Positions 8,690 to 20,068 of a DNA stretch of 64,000 nucleotides are shown in pieces. The stretch comes from Neodiprion pinetum. Its lineage: Eukaryota; Arthropoda; Insecta; Hymenoptera; Diprionidae. A program made the translations under genes and the position numbers. Under the pieces are notes generated by a model, which ran no database searches, had not been told where the DNA came from, and saw nothing but the letters and a program-made list of their open reading frames with translations. The number at the start of each line of letters is the position of its first letter. Position 1 is the stretch's first letter. The stretch is from contig NC_060233.1 in assembly GCF_021155775.2 (NCBI RefSeq), positions 19,688,037-19,752,036 on the forward strand, in the 5' to 3' direction.

Positions 8690-11600
8690 CGGATTACGAA
8701 GCCGACGAAGAAGCGATCGAGTACGATGGGAAGATTCGAAGACAACTTTCGAGAGCCGGATTCGAACGGGAGCCATTATCAATCTGCGGCATGGATATTT
8801 GAACAGGTTTTTGGAAGATGCGAAACACCTCGTCGATGCAAGACTAAAGGAAATGCTACGAAAAGTCGGAAGTTCAAAAGCAAACTGTGTCTTGTGTTGT
8901 AAAGTCAATATCACGAAAAACGCTGAACTCGTTGAAAAAATGAAATATTCTAACACCAGAAACCACATCATCCTCCAGCCAGCTGAAATACACGGGTGGT
9001 TCAAAGAGAACGTGAAGCAAAAAGTGTTGGCCAAGGTGGGAGATTTTCGAGAGAGACTCTGGTAGGTCACTAACTGAAATAATCAATTTGACTGTGAATA
9101 TCAACAAGTACGTGCCACTGGGAGGCGGTGTGTTCACATACACACCACTACCCAAGGATATTCAAGATAAGAAGGCTGTCGTCACATCCGTAACAGCGAC
9201 TCATATTGCTTTATATGGTCGGTCACCGCAGCCCTCTTTCCAGCCAACAACAATCCTACCGAAATCACTTCATATCCACATTTCAGCTGAGTGCTACAAT
9301 ACGACGGTTTGCATTTTCCAATGACTTCAGACCAGATTCCAAAATCTAAGGAGCTCAACAAACTTTCAATTAACGTTTATGGTGTAGATAGTACGTAAAA
9401 TCAAAAGCGCAGTGAAATTGTGCGCATTTATTTAAGCCGAAACAAGTCTGATAAACCTATGATCCATCTTTTAGTAATAGAGTCTGAAAACGACGATGAC
9501 GATGATGGTATGGAAAATATTGAAAGGAAAGTAACACATCATTTTGCATGGATTCGAAATTTGTCGAGATTGACAAGTTCCCAAATTTCCAAACGCTCAT
9601 ATCAGACGTGGTTGTGTGATAGGTGTCTGTCTCATTTTGATTTCGAAAGATGTTTGTTGGAGCACTGAGTTGATTGCATGAATTTGAAGAAAACTAAAGT
9701 TATCTCACCCGCAGAAGAGGACAAGATTCTAAAATTTAAAAATTTTCAACACAAAAAAACCGTTCCGTTCTGCGTTTACGCTGATCTAGAATGTTTACTG
9801 CAGCCCACACATGAAAGTTTTGGGAAAAATGGAACATTTTATCAAAAGCATCTTCCGCATAGTGTGGCTTACTATCTGCATTGTGCGTTTGACGATTCGC
9901 TTTCAAAATTCGAAATTAATCGCGGAGATACTTGCATCCAATGATTTGTGAATGAGTTAAAGGAATTGGCACATTTGTGAGAGGGATACTACAAGACTGT
10001 TGTACCGATGGAACCACTAAATTTCAATCAGATCAACGAATTTGATTTATCGGCAGTTTGTCATATTTGTGAAAAACCGTTTACGCCCACAGACGTGAAA
10101 CATCGGGATCACAGTCATTTCACGGAAAAGTACCGTGGTGCTGCTCACCGCAGCTGTAATCTAAATTACCAAAATTCGCACACTATCCCAGTGATATTCC
10201 ACAATATTTCGGGTTACGATTCGCATTTTCTGATCAAAGCCCTGGCAACGTCATTCAAAGGTACTGTTGAACTATTACCTGTTAATGAAGAAAAGTACGT
10301 TTCCTTCACTAAATTCGTTGAGGGAACGGATGTAACGTTCCGTTTCAAAGATTCGTACCGTTTCATGCCTAGCAGCCTCGATAAATTATCATCGTATCTG
10401 GACGATTGTCAAAAAACAATAAGACGTCAATTCTGCAGTGGCTTCAACAAATTTCGGTTATTGACTAGTAAAGGTGTCTTCTCGTACGAATACATAGACA
10501 GTTGGGAGAAGCTCGAGGAGAAACATTTACCAGCCAAAGGACAGTTTTATTCAAAATTGAATGACCGGAATATATCAGACGACGATTACGCACACGCGTG
10601 CAACGTATGGCAAACTTTTAACGTTCAAACTTTGGGAGAGTATTCGGAATTGTATTTACAGACGGACGTGTTTTTACTGGCTGACGTTTTTCAAAATTTT
10701 CGACAGAATTGTTGGACGACGTACATACTGGACCCATTACATTATTACACAGCGCTCGGTCTGTCGTTTGATGCAATGTTAAAATGTTCAAGCATCGAAC
10801 TCGAGCTTCTCACCGACATAGACATGGTTATCTTTATCGAAAAAGGTATTCGAGGTGGTGTGTCACATTGTCGAACAGATACGCAAAGGCCAACAATAGA
10901 TATATGGGAGAGGAATTCGATCCTGAGGTCCAAGAATCTTATCTCATGTACTATGACGTAAATAATTTGTACGGTGCTGCTATGAGCTTTGCTCTGCCAT
11001 ACAGTTCCTTCGAATGGGTATCAGACTTCAGATAAAGCGACGTTCATATCATCTCGGACGATGCGGAGTTTGGTTACATGCTGGAGGTAGATTTGGAATA
11101 TCCTGCGGAACTGCATAAAACTCGTAAAGATTTACCATTGTGTTCGGAGCACTATGTACCTCCGATTTCGAATAATAAACAGCCAAAATTGACACCTACG
11201 CTATTTTCCAAGAAAAACTACGTTGTTCACTACAGTGTTTTGAAACAATGCTCACAATTAGGCTTAAAATTACTCAAAATTCACAGAGTTCTCAAATTCA
11301 GGCAAACCCCATGACTCATAAAATATATAGATTTGGATACCGATTTGCGGACAAAATCTCACAACGAATTCGAGAAAAATTTTTACAAACTGATGAACAA
11401 CGCAGTTTTTGGCGAAACAATGGAAAACCCGCGAAAGTACAGAGATGTTCGATTGATCACTGAATGGGATGGACGGTATGTAGCTAGAGCTACCATAGCC
11501 TAGCCTAATTTTCACAGCTGCACCGTTTTCGACAAAGAGATGATTGTCGTCAAAATAAGTAAGACGAAAGTCAAGTTGAATAAACCATTGTATGCAGGTT

Positions 11601-12217
11601 TCTCCATCCTGGATCTGTCTGAAACATATATCTGTGATTTTCATCATAATTATATTGAGTAGAAATTTGGCAACCGAGCAAAATTATTGTATACGGATAC
11701 CGACAGTTTGATTTACAACTTTACCGTCCCCGACATATATGAACATATGAAGGAGGACTTGCATGAATTCGATCCGTCTGATTATCCGCTTGACAACGTT
11801 TATGGAATGCCTTTAGCGAACAAAAATGTTCTCGGCTTGATAAAAGATGAGAATAACGGAAAAATAATGCTATAATTTGTAGGATTAAGAGCTAAATTGT
11901 ACGCATTCCGAGTCTTGGGAGATGAGGAAGACAACAAACGTGCCAAAGGTGTAAGAGGATCAGCGTTGAGAAAAATAACTTTCAACGATTATTTGGAATG
12001 TGCGTTGAAACGTGAAAATTTGTCCACAAATCGGCATTTGATATCAAGTCGAAAGCACGAGGTATACACTGTAAAACAGCAGGAAGTGGCACTGAGCTGG
12101 AATGACGACAAGTGGATCGTGTTTCAAAACACAACCGACACGCTTCCGTGGGGTTACAAGCCTGCACTTCAGCTTTGTAATTACCATATCGTAATCCATG
12201 TAGGACTTAATTTATAA
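8690..12217 (+). pseudogene. protein-primed DNA polymerase B (pPolB), broken
   Basis: The replication polymerase of Polintons, spread over three frames with many stops and shifts (for example stops at 9063, 9942, 11033, 11873). Landmarks in order: an N-terminal segment with GAIINLRHGYLNRFLEDA (8770-8830), exonuclease motif FCVYADLECLL (about 9766), exonuclease motif FHNISGYDSHF (about 10197), polymerase motif A DVNNLYGAAM (about 10956), motif B KLMNNAVFG (about 11388) and motif C YTDTDSL (11689-11709). The central block 10008-10961 is one intact 317-codon frame. Total span and motif order match the family; the gene cannot make a full enzyme as it stands. Confidence 0.88.
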
Positions 12218-12403
12218 CTGTACCATGATGTATAATATATTATTATGTAGGATGGTGAATAAAAACGCTCCGAAATATGAAAAGTTGTACAACGATGCAT
12301 ATGTCTGTCGATTGTCTAAAAAATAAAGATGCATACTTGTCATGTGTCGGGTATAAAATAAAGAGACACACACGTTTTTACGAAAAATTCATTTATTCAA
12401 ATG

Positions 12404-13260
12404 TTACATGTCCGATTCGTTTATCCAACTGTTGTGTGTATTGTGAAAACCTAACCATTCAACATATATTCTTTTTCCACGCTTCTTAAGCACCATCTCC
12501 ATCAGATAGATATCCGAATGTATAACTTTGAGGAGCTCATGTTCGTAGAAACCACCAGCGATAGGTTGATCTCGGTACTCTTTGAGCTTGTACATCAGAG
12601 GATGAGTATTTTTTACTCGACTTGTCGTGAATATTTCAGTCGTCCAATTGGGAGTGTGACCTTTCTCGAAGATATTTTTGAATTTGCTGATTCGAACATT
12701 GTCTACGGATTTGAATTTTGCCGATATGGTAGGTATCGCTCGAAGCCCCCCGTACGCCTGACATCATAACCGCCTTTCGTTTGCAAAGGTGACATCCGAC
12801 GGTTTCATTCTCATGGTTTGGTGTTTGGTGTTGTTGTCCGAAACCAAATCAGATAAGATGTCGAGCTACTTGTAGCTTCCTTGCATGCTGAACCGTGTCC
12901 ACATTTTACCTTTCAGCGTCCGATTGAAACGTTCACACATCGAAGCCTTTGAATTACTGTACGTGGAGTAAAGTTTGATTCCGTAACGTGTCATAAGCGA
13001 TTCAAATTTCGAGTTGTGACCCTGTACCCGTCCTTGGACAAGCACAGATTTCATTGCCTTCGTAACATCATCTCCAGACTTGCTCTTCATCCGTGTAGCC
13101 CACGCATACTTTGAAAAAATATCAATGACTGTGAGCATGGACTTGTAGCCTTTGTTTCGTCCAGCGTACGACGTCATATCAATAAGATCCGCCTGCCAGG
13201 TATCGTCGATGCCAGGCACGTCTACACGTCAAGGCGGGTAATTCCGGCGTGCAGGCTCAT
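12404..13260 (-). pseudogene. Polinton retroviral-type integrase, broken
   Basis: Minus strand. The core 13219-12866 contains WQADLIDM with the first catalytic Asp, IDIFSKYAWA, STYSNSKASMCERFNRTLK with the catalytic Glu, then a stop. The second Asp normally sits just before the NSKFESL segment; here that region reads VQGHNSKFESL and the Asp is gone. The C-terminal chromodomain-like part is at 12595-12404 (KKRGKRIYVEWLGF, NSWINESDM). A short upstream match (ARRNYP) reaches 13260. Inactive as seen. Confidence 0.8.
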
Positions 13261-13646
13261 GCAATTCCGTCACCAGTGCTTGCTTGTTCTCGTTCATATT
13301 CCAACGCTCTGAGTCTAGTGTCCAATTTGGAAATGATATCTGCGTTTCGAATCGATAGGTCTCTGCCTGTTTCAAAGTCTGTGTTAAAGGTATCCAAGGC
13401 TTTCTCCGTGGTGAGCTCCAAGGTCTTGATCATTTGATCAAGGTTGTCGATTTGTTTTTGCAGCACGTTGAATTTTCGTCTCAAGATTTTTAAAGTTACA
13501 GCATTGTTGGGCTCTGCGGGATCTGTGACATTGCACAGTCTCTTGTTCCGTATATCGTAATGTCCATCCGCTGTTATTTGAAACCCGACACCCAGAGGAC
13601 CGCGAGTGCTCGCAGCTGTGTTTTTATTCAGCTGACGTCCAAACAC
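13257..13646 (-). CDS. hypothetical Polinton virion protein with coiled coil, 129 aa
   Basis: An intact frame. The N-terminus has GPLGVGFQITADGHYDI followed by NKRLCNVTDP, and the rest is a predicted coiled coil (LKILRRKFNVLQKQIDNLDQM onward). The arrangement recurs in insect Polintons beside the ATPase gene. A structural or virion-associated role is inference from position and coiled coil only. Its 3' end abuts the decayed integrase N-terminus. Confidence 0.5.
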   Translation of the reverse strand: MFGRQLNKNTAASTRGPLGVGFQITADGHYDIRNKRLCNVTDPAEPNNAVTLKILRRKFNVLQKQIDNLDQMIKTLELTTEKALDTFNTDFETGRDLSIRNADIISKLDTRLRALEYEREQASTGDGIA

Positions 13647-13709
13647 GTCGACGCTTATCTCGTCAATGATTGCAGAGTCGACGAGAATTGGCTAATAAAT
13701 GATTCCGGC

Positions 13710-14612
13710 TTACCGTGATTTTTCGAGAATCGACATGATTTCATTGTTGTGACTTGTATTCCCGGCCGCTTGAGATGCCATAAGCAAACGGAGACGTTCC
13801 ACCAGCTCGTTTGCGTCGTCCCAGAAAATATGATCTGTTTTCACACCTTGTCGAGTAACCCAAGCCTGAGGTAGCAGAACACCTTTGCCCGTACGCTTCG
13901 ACATCCGTGACGATAGTGATACCCCTTCGCCCGACGTAGAAATATTGAGCTGCTTAGCAATGAAATGCTTGAATTTGGCGCTCTGAGCGTTCCGGATAGG
14001 CTCGGTGGCGCTATAGTACTTTCTGTGAGAATTTGTTGCGAGGAGGATACTTCTGTAATTCTCCTTGTCATTGCGGATAACGTGAGCGCTGTTGGGCATC
14101 TTTTCAAACAGCAGCTCCAGTGGTCCCTGAGTTTTTGGATAGAGCGTACCGTCTACGCGAACGGAACTGCGCTCGAAGCTTATTGTTGAGTCACCAACCA
14201 TCAGCCCGGCAGTAGAAAGACTCCGTACCCCGTACACGGCTTCCAACTCGTGCTGTCTTTGATTATCGTTGAGCATCTCAAGATATTCATTTTCTGATTT
14301 CACCGACGATTCCGTGGCAGTTTGACTCTCTTCCTCTGCAGTTGCAGGAGAATATTCTGCTTCCATTTTGTTCTTCTGCTCATCCTTCGTTTCAGTTTTG
14401 AGTTCTTCCTTCAACTCTTCCTTGACAAGTTTCGTGCCTCGAGAAACATTGATTAATTCCTGCAGCGGGGTTACCACAGGTTCAAAGACATCCTTCATTG
14501 TTTCCTGCAGCGACTCTTTTCCCGTCTTGAGAATTCTGTGCTTACGTCGAATCGCATCACTCGCTTGAGCGATACGATGCAAGACTTCTTTTTCCTCACG
14601 AATTTCCTGCAT
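13710..14612 (-). CDS. hypothetical Polinton protein, 300 aa
   Basis: An intact 300-codon frame. It starts with a helical, basic region (ASDAIRRKHRILKTGKESL), has an acidic Lys/Glu-rich linker (KEELKEELKTETKDEQ), and ends with a compact domain (GPLELLFEKMP, YRSILLATNSHRKYY, FWDDANELVERLRLLMASQ AAGN). The C-terminal pattern is one I associate with an uncharacterised gene of insect Polintons. It runs with the ATPase and coiled-coil genes on the minus strand. Function unknown. Confidence 0.6.
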   Translation of the reverse strand: MQEIREEKEVLHRIAQASDAIRRKHRILKTGKESLQETMKDVFEPVVTPLQELINVSRGTKLVKEELKEELKTETKDEQKNKMEAEYSPATAEEESQTATESSVKSENEYLEMLNDNQRQHELEAVYGVRSLSTAGLMVGDSTISFERSSVRVDGTLYPKTQGPLELLFEKMPNSAHVIRNDKENYRSILLATNSHRKYYSATEPIRNAQSAKFKHFIAKQLNISTSGEGVSLSSRMSKRTGKGVLLPQAWVTRQGVKTDHIFWDDANELVERLRLLMASQAAGNTSHNNEIMSILEKSR

Positions 14613-14669
14613 GTTGACACGACTAGTTCTGGAAAGCTACTGTTTCGTTGCCTTCGAAGATCGTGTATT

Positions 14670-15330
14670 TTATTCTATTGTCATGTTTATAAAATTTCCA
14701 AATCCCCTCCTACACCGACGATTACCGAGCTCACTATCCTTGTCGATCACTACGAACACATATTTGTGACCGTTCCAGCATGCCGCACACAAGTCTTCAA
14801 ATTCTACGTACGACATATCGGTGTTTACATGATCGTTGTACACATGTCTCAGATTTATCTCTTCTTGTTTGAATAGGACCAGCAAGTTGGTATTGTCGCG
14901 CACGAGATGCTCAGGGATTCGAGCGTACGTCTGACTAAGATAGAAACAGTCTGCATCGTGATGTCTACCCATACAAAAGTACGCGCGTATGTTAACCTGC
15001 TTCTCGCACGCTACGTCATCGAATATTATGATCGAGTAAGGTTGCGTCTCGTTCGGTGCAATGACGTGCTCATGCTTGTTAAAAGGGTAATACCCAACAA
15101 CGTCGACATTTTCGAGCACTTGATTCAGAAACTTGCATTTTGGTCGATTGAGAGATTTTGAGTAAACGTACAGGTTTTCAAACCTCAAACCTTAAAGTTC
15201 GGATGTGTTATAAGCGCAAATAATGCGTTGGTTTTGTCACAGTCAACAATTCGCCATGACGTTCTTTCCGTTTTGTACTCTGCCGCGTATATTTGTCAAA
15301 ATTCATCACGGGCAGCTTGGTCGATTGTGT
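14670..15330 (-). pseudogene. FtsK/HerA-type genome packaging ATPase, broken
   Basis: The open part 15188-14670 has the Walker B-type strand IIIFDDVACEKQ, the sensor stretch YLSQTYARIPEHLVRDNTN and FKQEEINLRHVY, typical of Polinton and adintovirus packaging ATPases. Upstream, 15190-15260 on the same strand, the Walker A region is recognisable but altered: the expected GCGKTN reads DCDKTN, and a stop plus frameshift separate it from the rest. Compare the intact SNCGKTN of the fragment at 34440-34600. Confidence 0.75.
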
Positions 15331-15372
15331 CTCGAACCTCATCTCGAACGTAACTGGCTGGATTTTACGTGA
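15189..15372. other. intergenic spacer between divergent ATPase and PLA2 genes
   Basis: It contains the decayed N-terminus of the ATPase on the minus strand and presumably the divergent promoter region. No clear TATA box is seen. Confidence 0.3.
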
Positions 15373-16206
15373 ATGCATCGTTCATTACAACTTTCTCTCA
15401 ATCGCAAAGCGGACATGATTGTGCACACACGCGATTGTGAGCGATCCTCAAGAAAGCGATCAAGTGGAAAAGGTTTGGTAAATAGTATTATCAACAAACT
15501 CCCGATCGAGTTGCTTGTTTCCGGTTACCAATACTGCGGTCCAGGTACGAAGTTGACGAAAAGACTCGCGAGAGGCGATTCCGGTATTGAGCCACTCGAT
15601 GCAGCGCGTAAAAAACACGATATAGCGTACTCGAAAAATCGTAAGAACCTTGAAGCTAGAAGCATTGCGGATAAAATATTAGCCGAAAAAGCTTGGAAAC
15701 GGGTTCTCGCAAAGGACGCAAAGGGTGAAAAGGCAGCCGCTTGGGCTGTAGCTAACACGATGAAGGTGAGAACAATATTAGGCATGGGGTGTCGAAAACC
15801 AAAGAACTTTTCCTTGAACAAAATCATACGAGCTGCGGAACAGTCTATGATTCGGAGCTACGACGCGAAAACGAGCATGAAGTCTGCACTCAAAGTTGCT
15901 CAAGAAGCTGTGGAAAAAGAGGTTGGTAAACATAATGTGCGATCACCGCGCGTTCTACCGGTATCCTCAAAAGTTGGCGGATTTCTACCTTTTCTCATAC
16001 ATATTTTTGCTGGTCTCAGCGCTACGGTTGCTTTAGCGAGAGGTGCTGCGGGTATAGCAAAGGCTGTAAACGATGCGAGCGCGGCTAAACGAGAATTGGA
16101 GGAAAGCAAACGGCATAACAAAACGATGGAAGCGATCGCCTTAGGTAAAGGTCTCCATCTCAAACCTTATAAAAGGGGTTCCGGTCTTCATCTTTCAAAA
16201 AACTAA
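15373..16206 (+). CDS. PLA2-domain virion protein of Polinton/adintovirus type, 277 aa
   Basis: An intact frame from ATG 15373. Residues around 40-95 form a parvovirus-VP1-like phospholipase A2 domain: calcium loop YQYCGPGT and catalytic HD pair in KKHDIAYS. A basic region follows (KAWKRVLAKDAKGEK). A hydrophobic segment near residues 197-225 (FLPFLIHIFAGLSATVALA) could span a membrane, and the tail is basic. In parvoviruses this domain breaches endosomal membranes; adintoviruses are known to encode such domains. The gene is upstream of protease and capsid genes on the same strand. Confidence 0.82.
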   Translation: MHRSLQLSLNRKADMIVHTRDCERSSRKRSSGKGLVNSIINKLPIELLVSGYQYCGPGTKLTKRLARGDSGIEPLDAARKKHDIAYSKNRKNLEARSIADKILAEKAWKRVLAKDAKGEKAAAWAVANTMKVRTILGMGCRKPKNFSLNKIIRAAEQSMIRSYDAKTSMKSALKVAQEAVEKEVGKHNVRSPRVLPVSSKVGGFLPFLIHIFAGLSATVALARGAAGIAKAVNDASAAKRELEESKRHNKTMEAIALGKGLHLKPYKRGSGLHLSKN

Positions 16207-16208
16207 AT

Positions 16209-16586
16209 GTGAAGCTAGCACGCCGAGCGTTGACCAACTGGGATTTGCCGAAGTATGCAAAAATCATGAACATTCCATACTTCCGAGGTGTCTTCATGCG
16301 CAACGAAATGCCCAAAACCGGACCGCCTAAAAACGAAACAGCTGCAGTCAATCTCGATGATGAAGATGGCCCTGGGACACACTGGGTTGCATATAAGAAA
16401 CGCGGCAGAGATGTAGTTTACTCCGACAGTTTCGGTCATCTTCAACCTCCGTTAGACCTCGTGAAATATCTTGGTGTTGGTAGCGTTAAGTACAACGACG
16501 AAAGGTATCAGGATTACGGTACATTTGATTGCGGACATTTGTGTCTGAAATTTCTAAGCGATGAGCTATTTAAACATGACACGTGA
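16209..16586 (+). CDS. adenain-like cysteine protease, ~125 aa
   Basis: A C48-type maturation protease. The catalytic His is in GTHWVAYKK, an acidic partner in VVYSDSFG, and the Cys in FDCGHLCLKF. Family members process capsid proteins during assembly. The frame starts three bases after the PLA2 stop and has no in-frame ATG there; the only nearby ATG (16207) is out of frame, and the first in-frame Met is about residue 20. The N-terminal DLPKYAKIMNIPYFRGVF is shared with the copies at 63300-63699 and 35510-35600. The rest of the frame is unbroken. Confidence 0.78.
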   Translation: MKLARRALTNWDLPKYAKIMNIPYFRGVFMRNEMPKTGPPKNETAAVNLDDEDGPGTHWVAYKKRGRDVVYSDSFGHLQPPLDLVKYLGVGSVKYNDERYQDYGTFDCGHLCLKFLSDELFKHDT

Positions 16587-16616
16587 TTTAATAACGTCAG
16601 TCGAGCACTTGCAGTC

Positions 16617-17303
16617 ATGGATGATTCGTTTACATTAACGATATCGGGAACGTCTTTTATTCTCGGAGCGCAATATTTTCCTCCGATCGAACTTGTTCTG
16701 AACAAAAATTATGTTCTCGGTCTCGTTGAACTGTTAACCTTCAATTCCATTCCCAACGTTAATGTCGGTCATAATGAAATATACGTAGCCCATAAGGTAG
16801 TCACTATATTCACTGGCAGCTACGAAATCGAGGATATTGAAAAGTATGTTCAAGACGCGTTAAGAAATACCAACATTGAAATCAGCATAAAGCCTAACAA
16901 TAATACGTAATGCAGCGAAATCAAATGTAACCATATCGTAAATTTAGAACCTGACGATTCTATTGGTCAGCTTCTCGGTTTCACACCGCGCGTATTGGCA
17001 GCTCACCAAAGTCACTATTCGGACATGCCTTTAACTATTCTCAAGGTCAACGCGTTGCGAGTCGAATGCAGCATTACAACGGGCGCCTACGCCAATGGAC
17101 ATGAAGTGCATACTATTCACGAATTTTTCCCTATCTTTGCACCGGGATATGAGATCGTGGAAGTGCCGTCGCACGTCATTCACCTTCCGATCACCGTCAA
17201 GACCATAGATCACGTACAGCTTCGGTTAGTCGATCAAGACGGAGATCTGGTTAATTTTCGCGGAGAAGTTATAACTGTTAGACTCCACATCAAACCGCAA
17301 TAA
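16617..17303 (+). pseudogene. penton-like minor capsid protein, one in-frame stop
   Basis: One continuous frame of 229 codons with a single TAA at 16908-16910. Segments NYVLGLVELLTFNSIPNV and GSYEIEDIEKYV near the N-terminus, and PLTILKVNALRVECSITTGAY then HVIHLPITVKTIDHVQLRLVD in the second half, fit the single-jelly-roll penton protein of insect Polintons. The copy at 62614-63301 has a sense codon where this copy has TAA. Start ATG 16617 follows the protease by 30 bp. Confidence 0.7.
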
Positions 17304-17307
17304 AAGA

Positions 17308-18712
17308 TGGGTATTGTATATAACAGATTGTCCAAAAAAAGTTATATTAGTCAGTCGGCATGTCCCAATCAAGTCAGTCATCGATCGATTCCCGAACCGC
17401 TTACACGTCGAAACGTGGAGTTCCTGATAGCTTTGGGTATAAAGCTGACACCTTTTGGAAAAGAAATTTCCGACAAATAAAACTGCGATTCTGCTGTTTC
17501 GTTGTATGCTAAGTACCATGAAGGAGGAAATCTTGAGCATTCAAACACCTGTCGTCTTCGACGAATCAATCGCCCATTCAGAAATACACGCACACAAACC
17601 GTGCGCATCGTCAACAGCGATGAGATTCGAATCACCGTTTATGCGTATTACCGAGCAAGTGTTCGCTGCATATCTCTGGAGAATTGCTCAAATCGGACGG
17701 CACTGCAGCAGCGATCACAACTTTAGTCAATAACGCCATTTGCTATTTGTCCGAAGATGTACGGTACGAACTAAACTCTGTAGAGATTGATCAATGTAAC
17801 AACGTTGGTCTGACCAGCCTGCTGAAAGGTTTTGCTTCGCTCAATCCTGGTCAAAGTTGGCTTATGGAAAATGCTGGATGGCTCGATGTTCAGGAAACGA
17901 AAAAATTGACTAATGCCGATGGCAACTTTGACGTAGTTATTCCCTTGAGCATGATATCGGGCTTTGCTGAAGACTATCGCAAGGTCAACGTTAGCACGAA
18001 ACACGAGCTGATTCTTACAAGATCAAAAAGTGATTCAAATGCCATCGTTCAAAATCAAGACGAAGACTTGAGAATCGTGATCGATCAGGTGGAATGGTTA
18101 GTACCCTATGTGAAGCTCTCGGATCAACGAAAAATCGCACTGTTGAATTTCATTGAGAAAGATACACCAGTCTCCATGAGCTTCCGCAGTTGGGAGGTGT
18201 ACGAATATCCTTTGCTACCGGCAACAACAAAACACGTTTGAACTGTGAAAACGTCGACCCATTTGGAAAAACCGCGATTTGTCATGCTCGGTTTTCAAAC
18301 GAATCGAAAAAACAAAGCCGGCAAAAATGCCAGTCATCTTGATCACTGCAACATTACTGACGTCAAGCTCTTCTTGAATTCCAAGTATTATCCGTACGGT
18401 AACCTGAACTTGGACATGAGTCACAATCGCATTGCATTACTGTACGAGATGTACGCAAACTTTCAAGCCACCTATTACGGCAAAGAACCTGAGCCTCTGT
18501 TGACGAAGAGTGAATTTCTACGGTACGAACTTTTGATTTTCATCGACTGTTCGAAACAAAACGAGGCTCTGAAATCTGGACCGGTCGATATTCGTATCGA
18601 ATTTGAGGCTAAAAATAACTTTCCTACTGATACATCTGCCTATTGCTTGATTTTACATGATCGTATGATTGAATATAACCCGCTGAGAGGTGGGGTGAGG
18701 AAATTGGTATAA
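17308..18712 (+). pseudogene. double-jelly-roll major capsid protein, broken
   Basis: It starts with ATG at 17308 and continues over all three frames. Landmarks: KLTPFGKEISDK (17440-17480), a frameshift, SDEIRITVYAYY (about 17617), a frameshift near 17690, VRYELNSVEI and MSFRSWEVYEYPLLP (17760-18220), then TGA at 18239-18241 in place of Trp, and on in the same frame through YPYGNLNLDMSHNRIALLYEMYA, FIDCSKQNE and AYCLILHDRMIEYNPL to 18712. This is the hexon-like protein of Polintons and adintoviruses. A closer-to-intact relative is at 61182-62610. Confidence 0.8.
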
Positions 18713-19215
18713 AAACCTTGAACGTTGTGACAATCGATTCGGTATTTTTCACGATAGAGTTTATAGTCGACGTACAAGCCTTCAGAAGACCCGGTCACGG
18801 TTTTATACCCAAAGAGTTGGCAGTTGCGTCACTCGACGAAGATACCAACCCGTTGATTTTTCTCTTTGAACCTCCGTGCGATTGGAATTATTGACTCGCT
18901 CCATTCAAAGGCGAAAATTTGTGGCTGTCACGGAATTATCATGGACTATCCTGGGAAGGTGGTGATTTACCTTTCGAGTAGCTCGACTTCACCATCAAAT
19001 GTATGTCGCTGCGTAATGCTACAACAGTTTACGTGAAAGGTTCGGAGAAGAAAAGTTGGCTGCAGAAACTTCTGGGTGAAAAAGTTGAAGTGGTTGATTT
19101 GATGGATTTGGATTGTCCGTCATTGCAGAAATTGAATAAAATGTCAGATACGAATTCAAACTGTACGCATCATGCTATATTGCCTCCAAACTGTGCAGCT
19201 CAAAACGTATTGTGA
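18713..19215 (+). pseudogene. Polinton protein downstream of capsid gene, broken
   Basis: Successive frames give FIVDVQAFRRPGHGFIPKELA with FLFEPPCDW, then LWLSRNYHGLSWEGGDLPF, then an open piece 19003-19215 with VYVKGSEKKSWLQKL and DLDCPSLQKL. The same three blocks, in the same order, follow the capsid gene in copy 2 (60680-61170, minus). The conserved Cys and His suggest a compact metal-binding or enzyme domain, but I do not know its function. Confidence 0.55.
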
Positions 19216-19458
19216 CTGCGAAATTTTTCACTCAAACACAAAAGACAATCGGTATCCACTCGAACAGTTATTCATTCTCATTGCGTAAAGCATGGGTACG
19301 ATACCGTTGAGTAAGAAACATGTGATTACACTCATATATCAGTATTATAAATTTCATGAGAAACAGTAATCTTAAGTTGTTCTTCTCAATCAAATATTTT
19401 TCATCGTCAATATCAACCGTCAATTCAAAACCTCTGTCCTGCTACTCAACAGTTTATT

Positions 19459-20068
19459 TTAGAACCTTCCAGAATTCAACGTCGCACCGCAATCCGTTGT
19501 CGGCAGGCTGCTTGCCGTCAAGTCGAAACTCGTCAGACGATTCCGAGTATTGTTTTCGTCTGATGATTCCCAGAATTGTTTGTCTAAAATTCGTTTAAGG
19601 CCAGAGTGGGTCTCTTAGAATTCAACGTCGCACCGAAATCCTTCGACCGCATGCCGCTCACCGTCGAGTCGAAACACGTCGGACGAATTGTTTGTTAGTC
19701 TAGATTCGTTCAAGGCCGTGAGAATCTTCTCGAACCTTCTGGAAGCTCTCAAAACCTGACACATGCCAGGATTCTCGGTCGAACGTTCGAGGATCACGGG
19801 GTCCGCTCGAACGCCTGAGGATTCACGGAGTGCGCTTGGTAATGCAGTTATCGATCCCGCTCTATGAGCATGATTTTCTTTACCGACAAAGAGCATGATT
19901 TATTCCACAAGGGATAACACCACGGCAATTTCAGGCATTTTTTACCGACGATCATGATCATTTGGAGGATTTTTTACCGACAATCATGGTCATTCGAAGG
20001 ATTTTTCACCGACGATCATGGTCATTTGGGAGATTTTCTCACCGACGAGTGGTCGGCAGAGCACATTT
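19459..20068 (-). repeat. right terminal inverted repeat of Polinton copy 1
   Basis: Inverse of 5685-6373 with one or more internal units fewer. The outermost 200 bp consist of tandem 30-35-bp units of the form TTTTACCGACNATCATGGTCAT, and the terminus reads GCACATTT. The adjacent flank (20069 on) is gypsy coding sequence. Confidence 0.85.

Larger units (their letters stand above)
5685..20068. mobile_element. Polinton/Maverick (adintovirus-like) element, copy 1, decayed
   Basis: A 14.4-kb element with long terminal inverted repeats (5685 to about 6373, and about 19459 to 20068) sharing the terminal AAATGTGCTCTGCCGACC. Gene set: protein-primed polymerase B, retroviral-type integrase, two hypothetical virion proteins, packaging ATPase, PLA2-domain protein, adenain-like protease, penton-like protein, major capsid protein and a downstream protein. 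Capsid-side genes 15373-19215 read rightward; integrase, coiled-coil proteins and ATPase (12404-15188) read leftward. Most genes carry stops or frameshifts. No clean 6-bp target duplication is visible. Confidence 0.88.

Noticed and set aside
5685..20068. A live adintovirus or a bracovirus segment
   Set aside because: Most core genes have stops or shifts, integrase lost a catalytic Asp and the ATPase its Walker A; no bracovirus gene families were seen.
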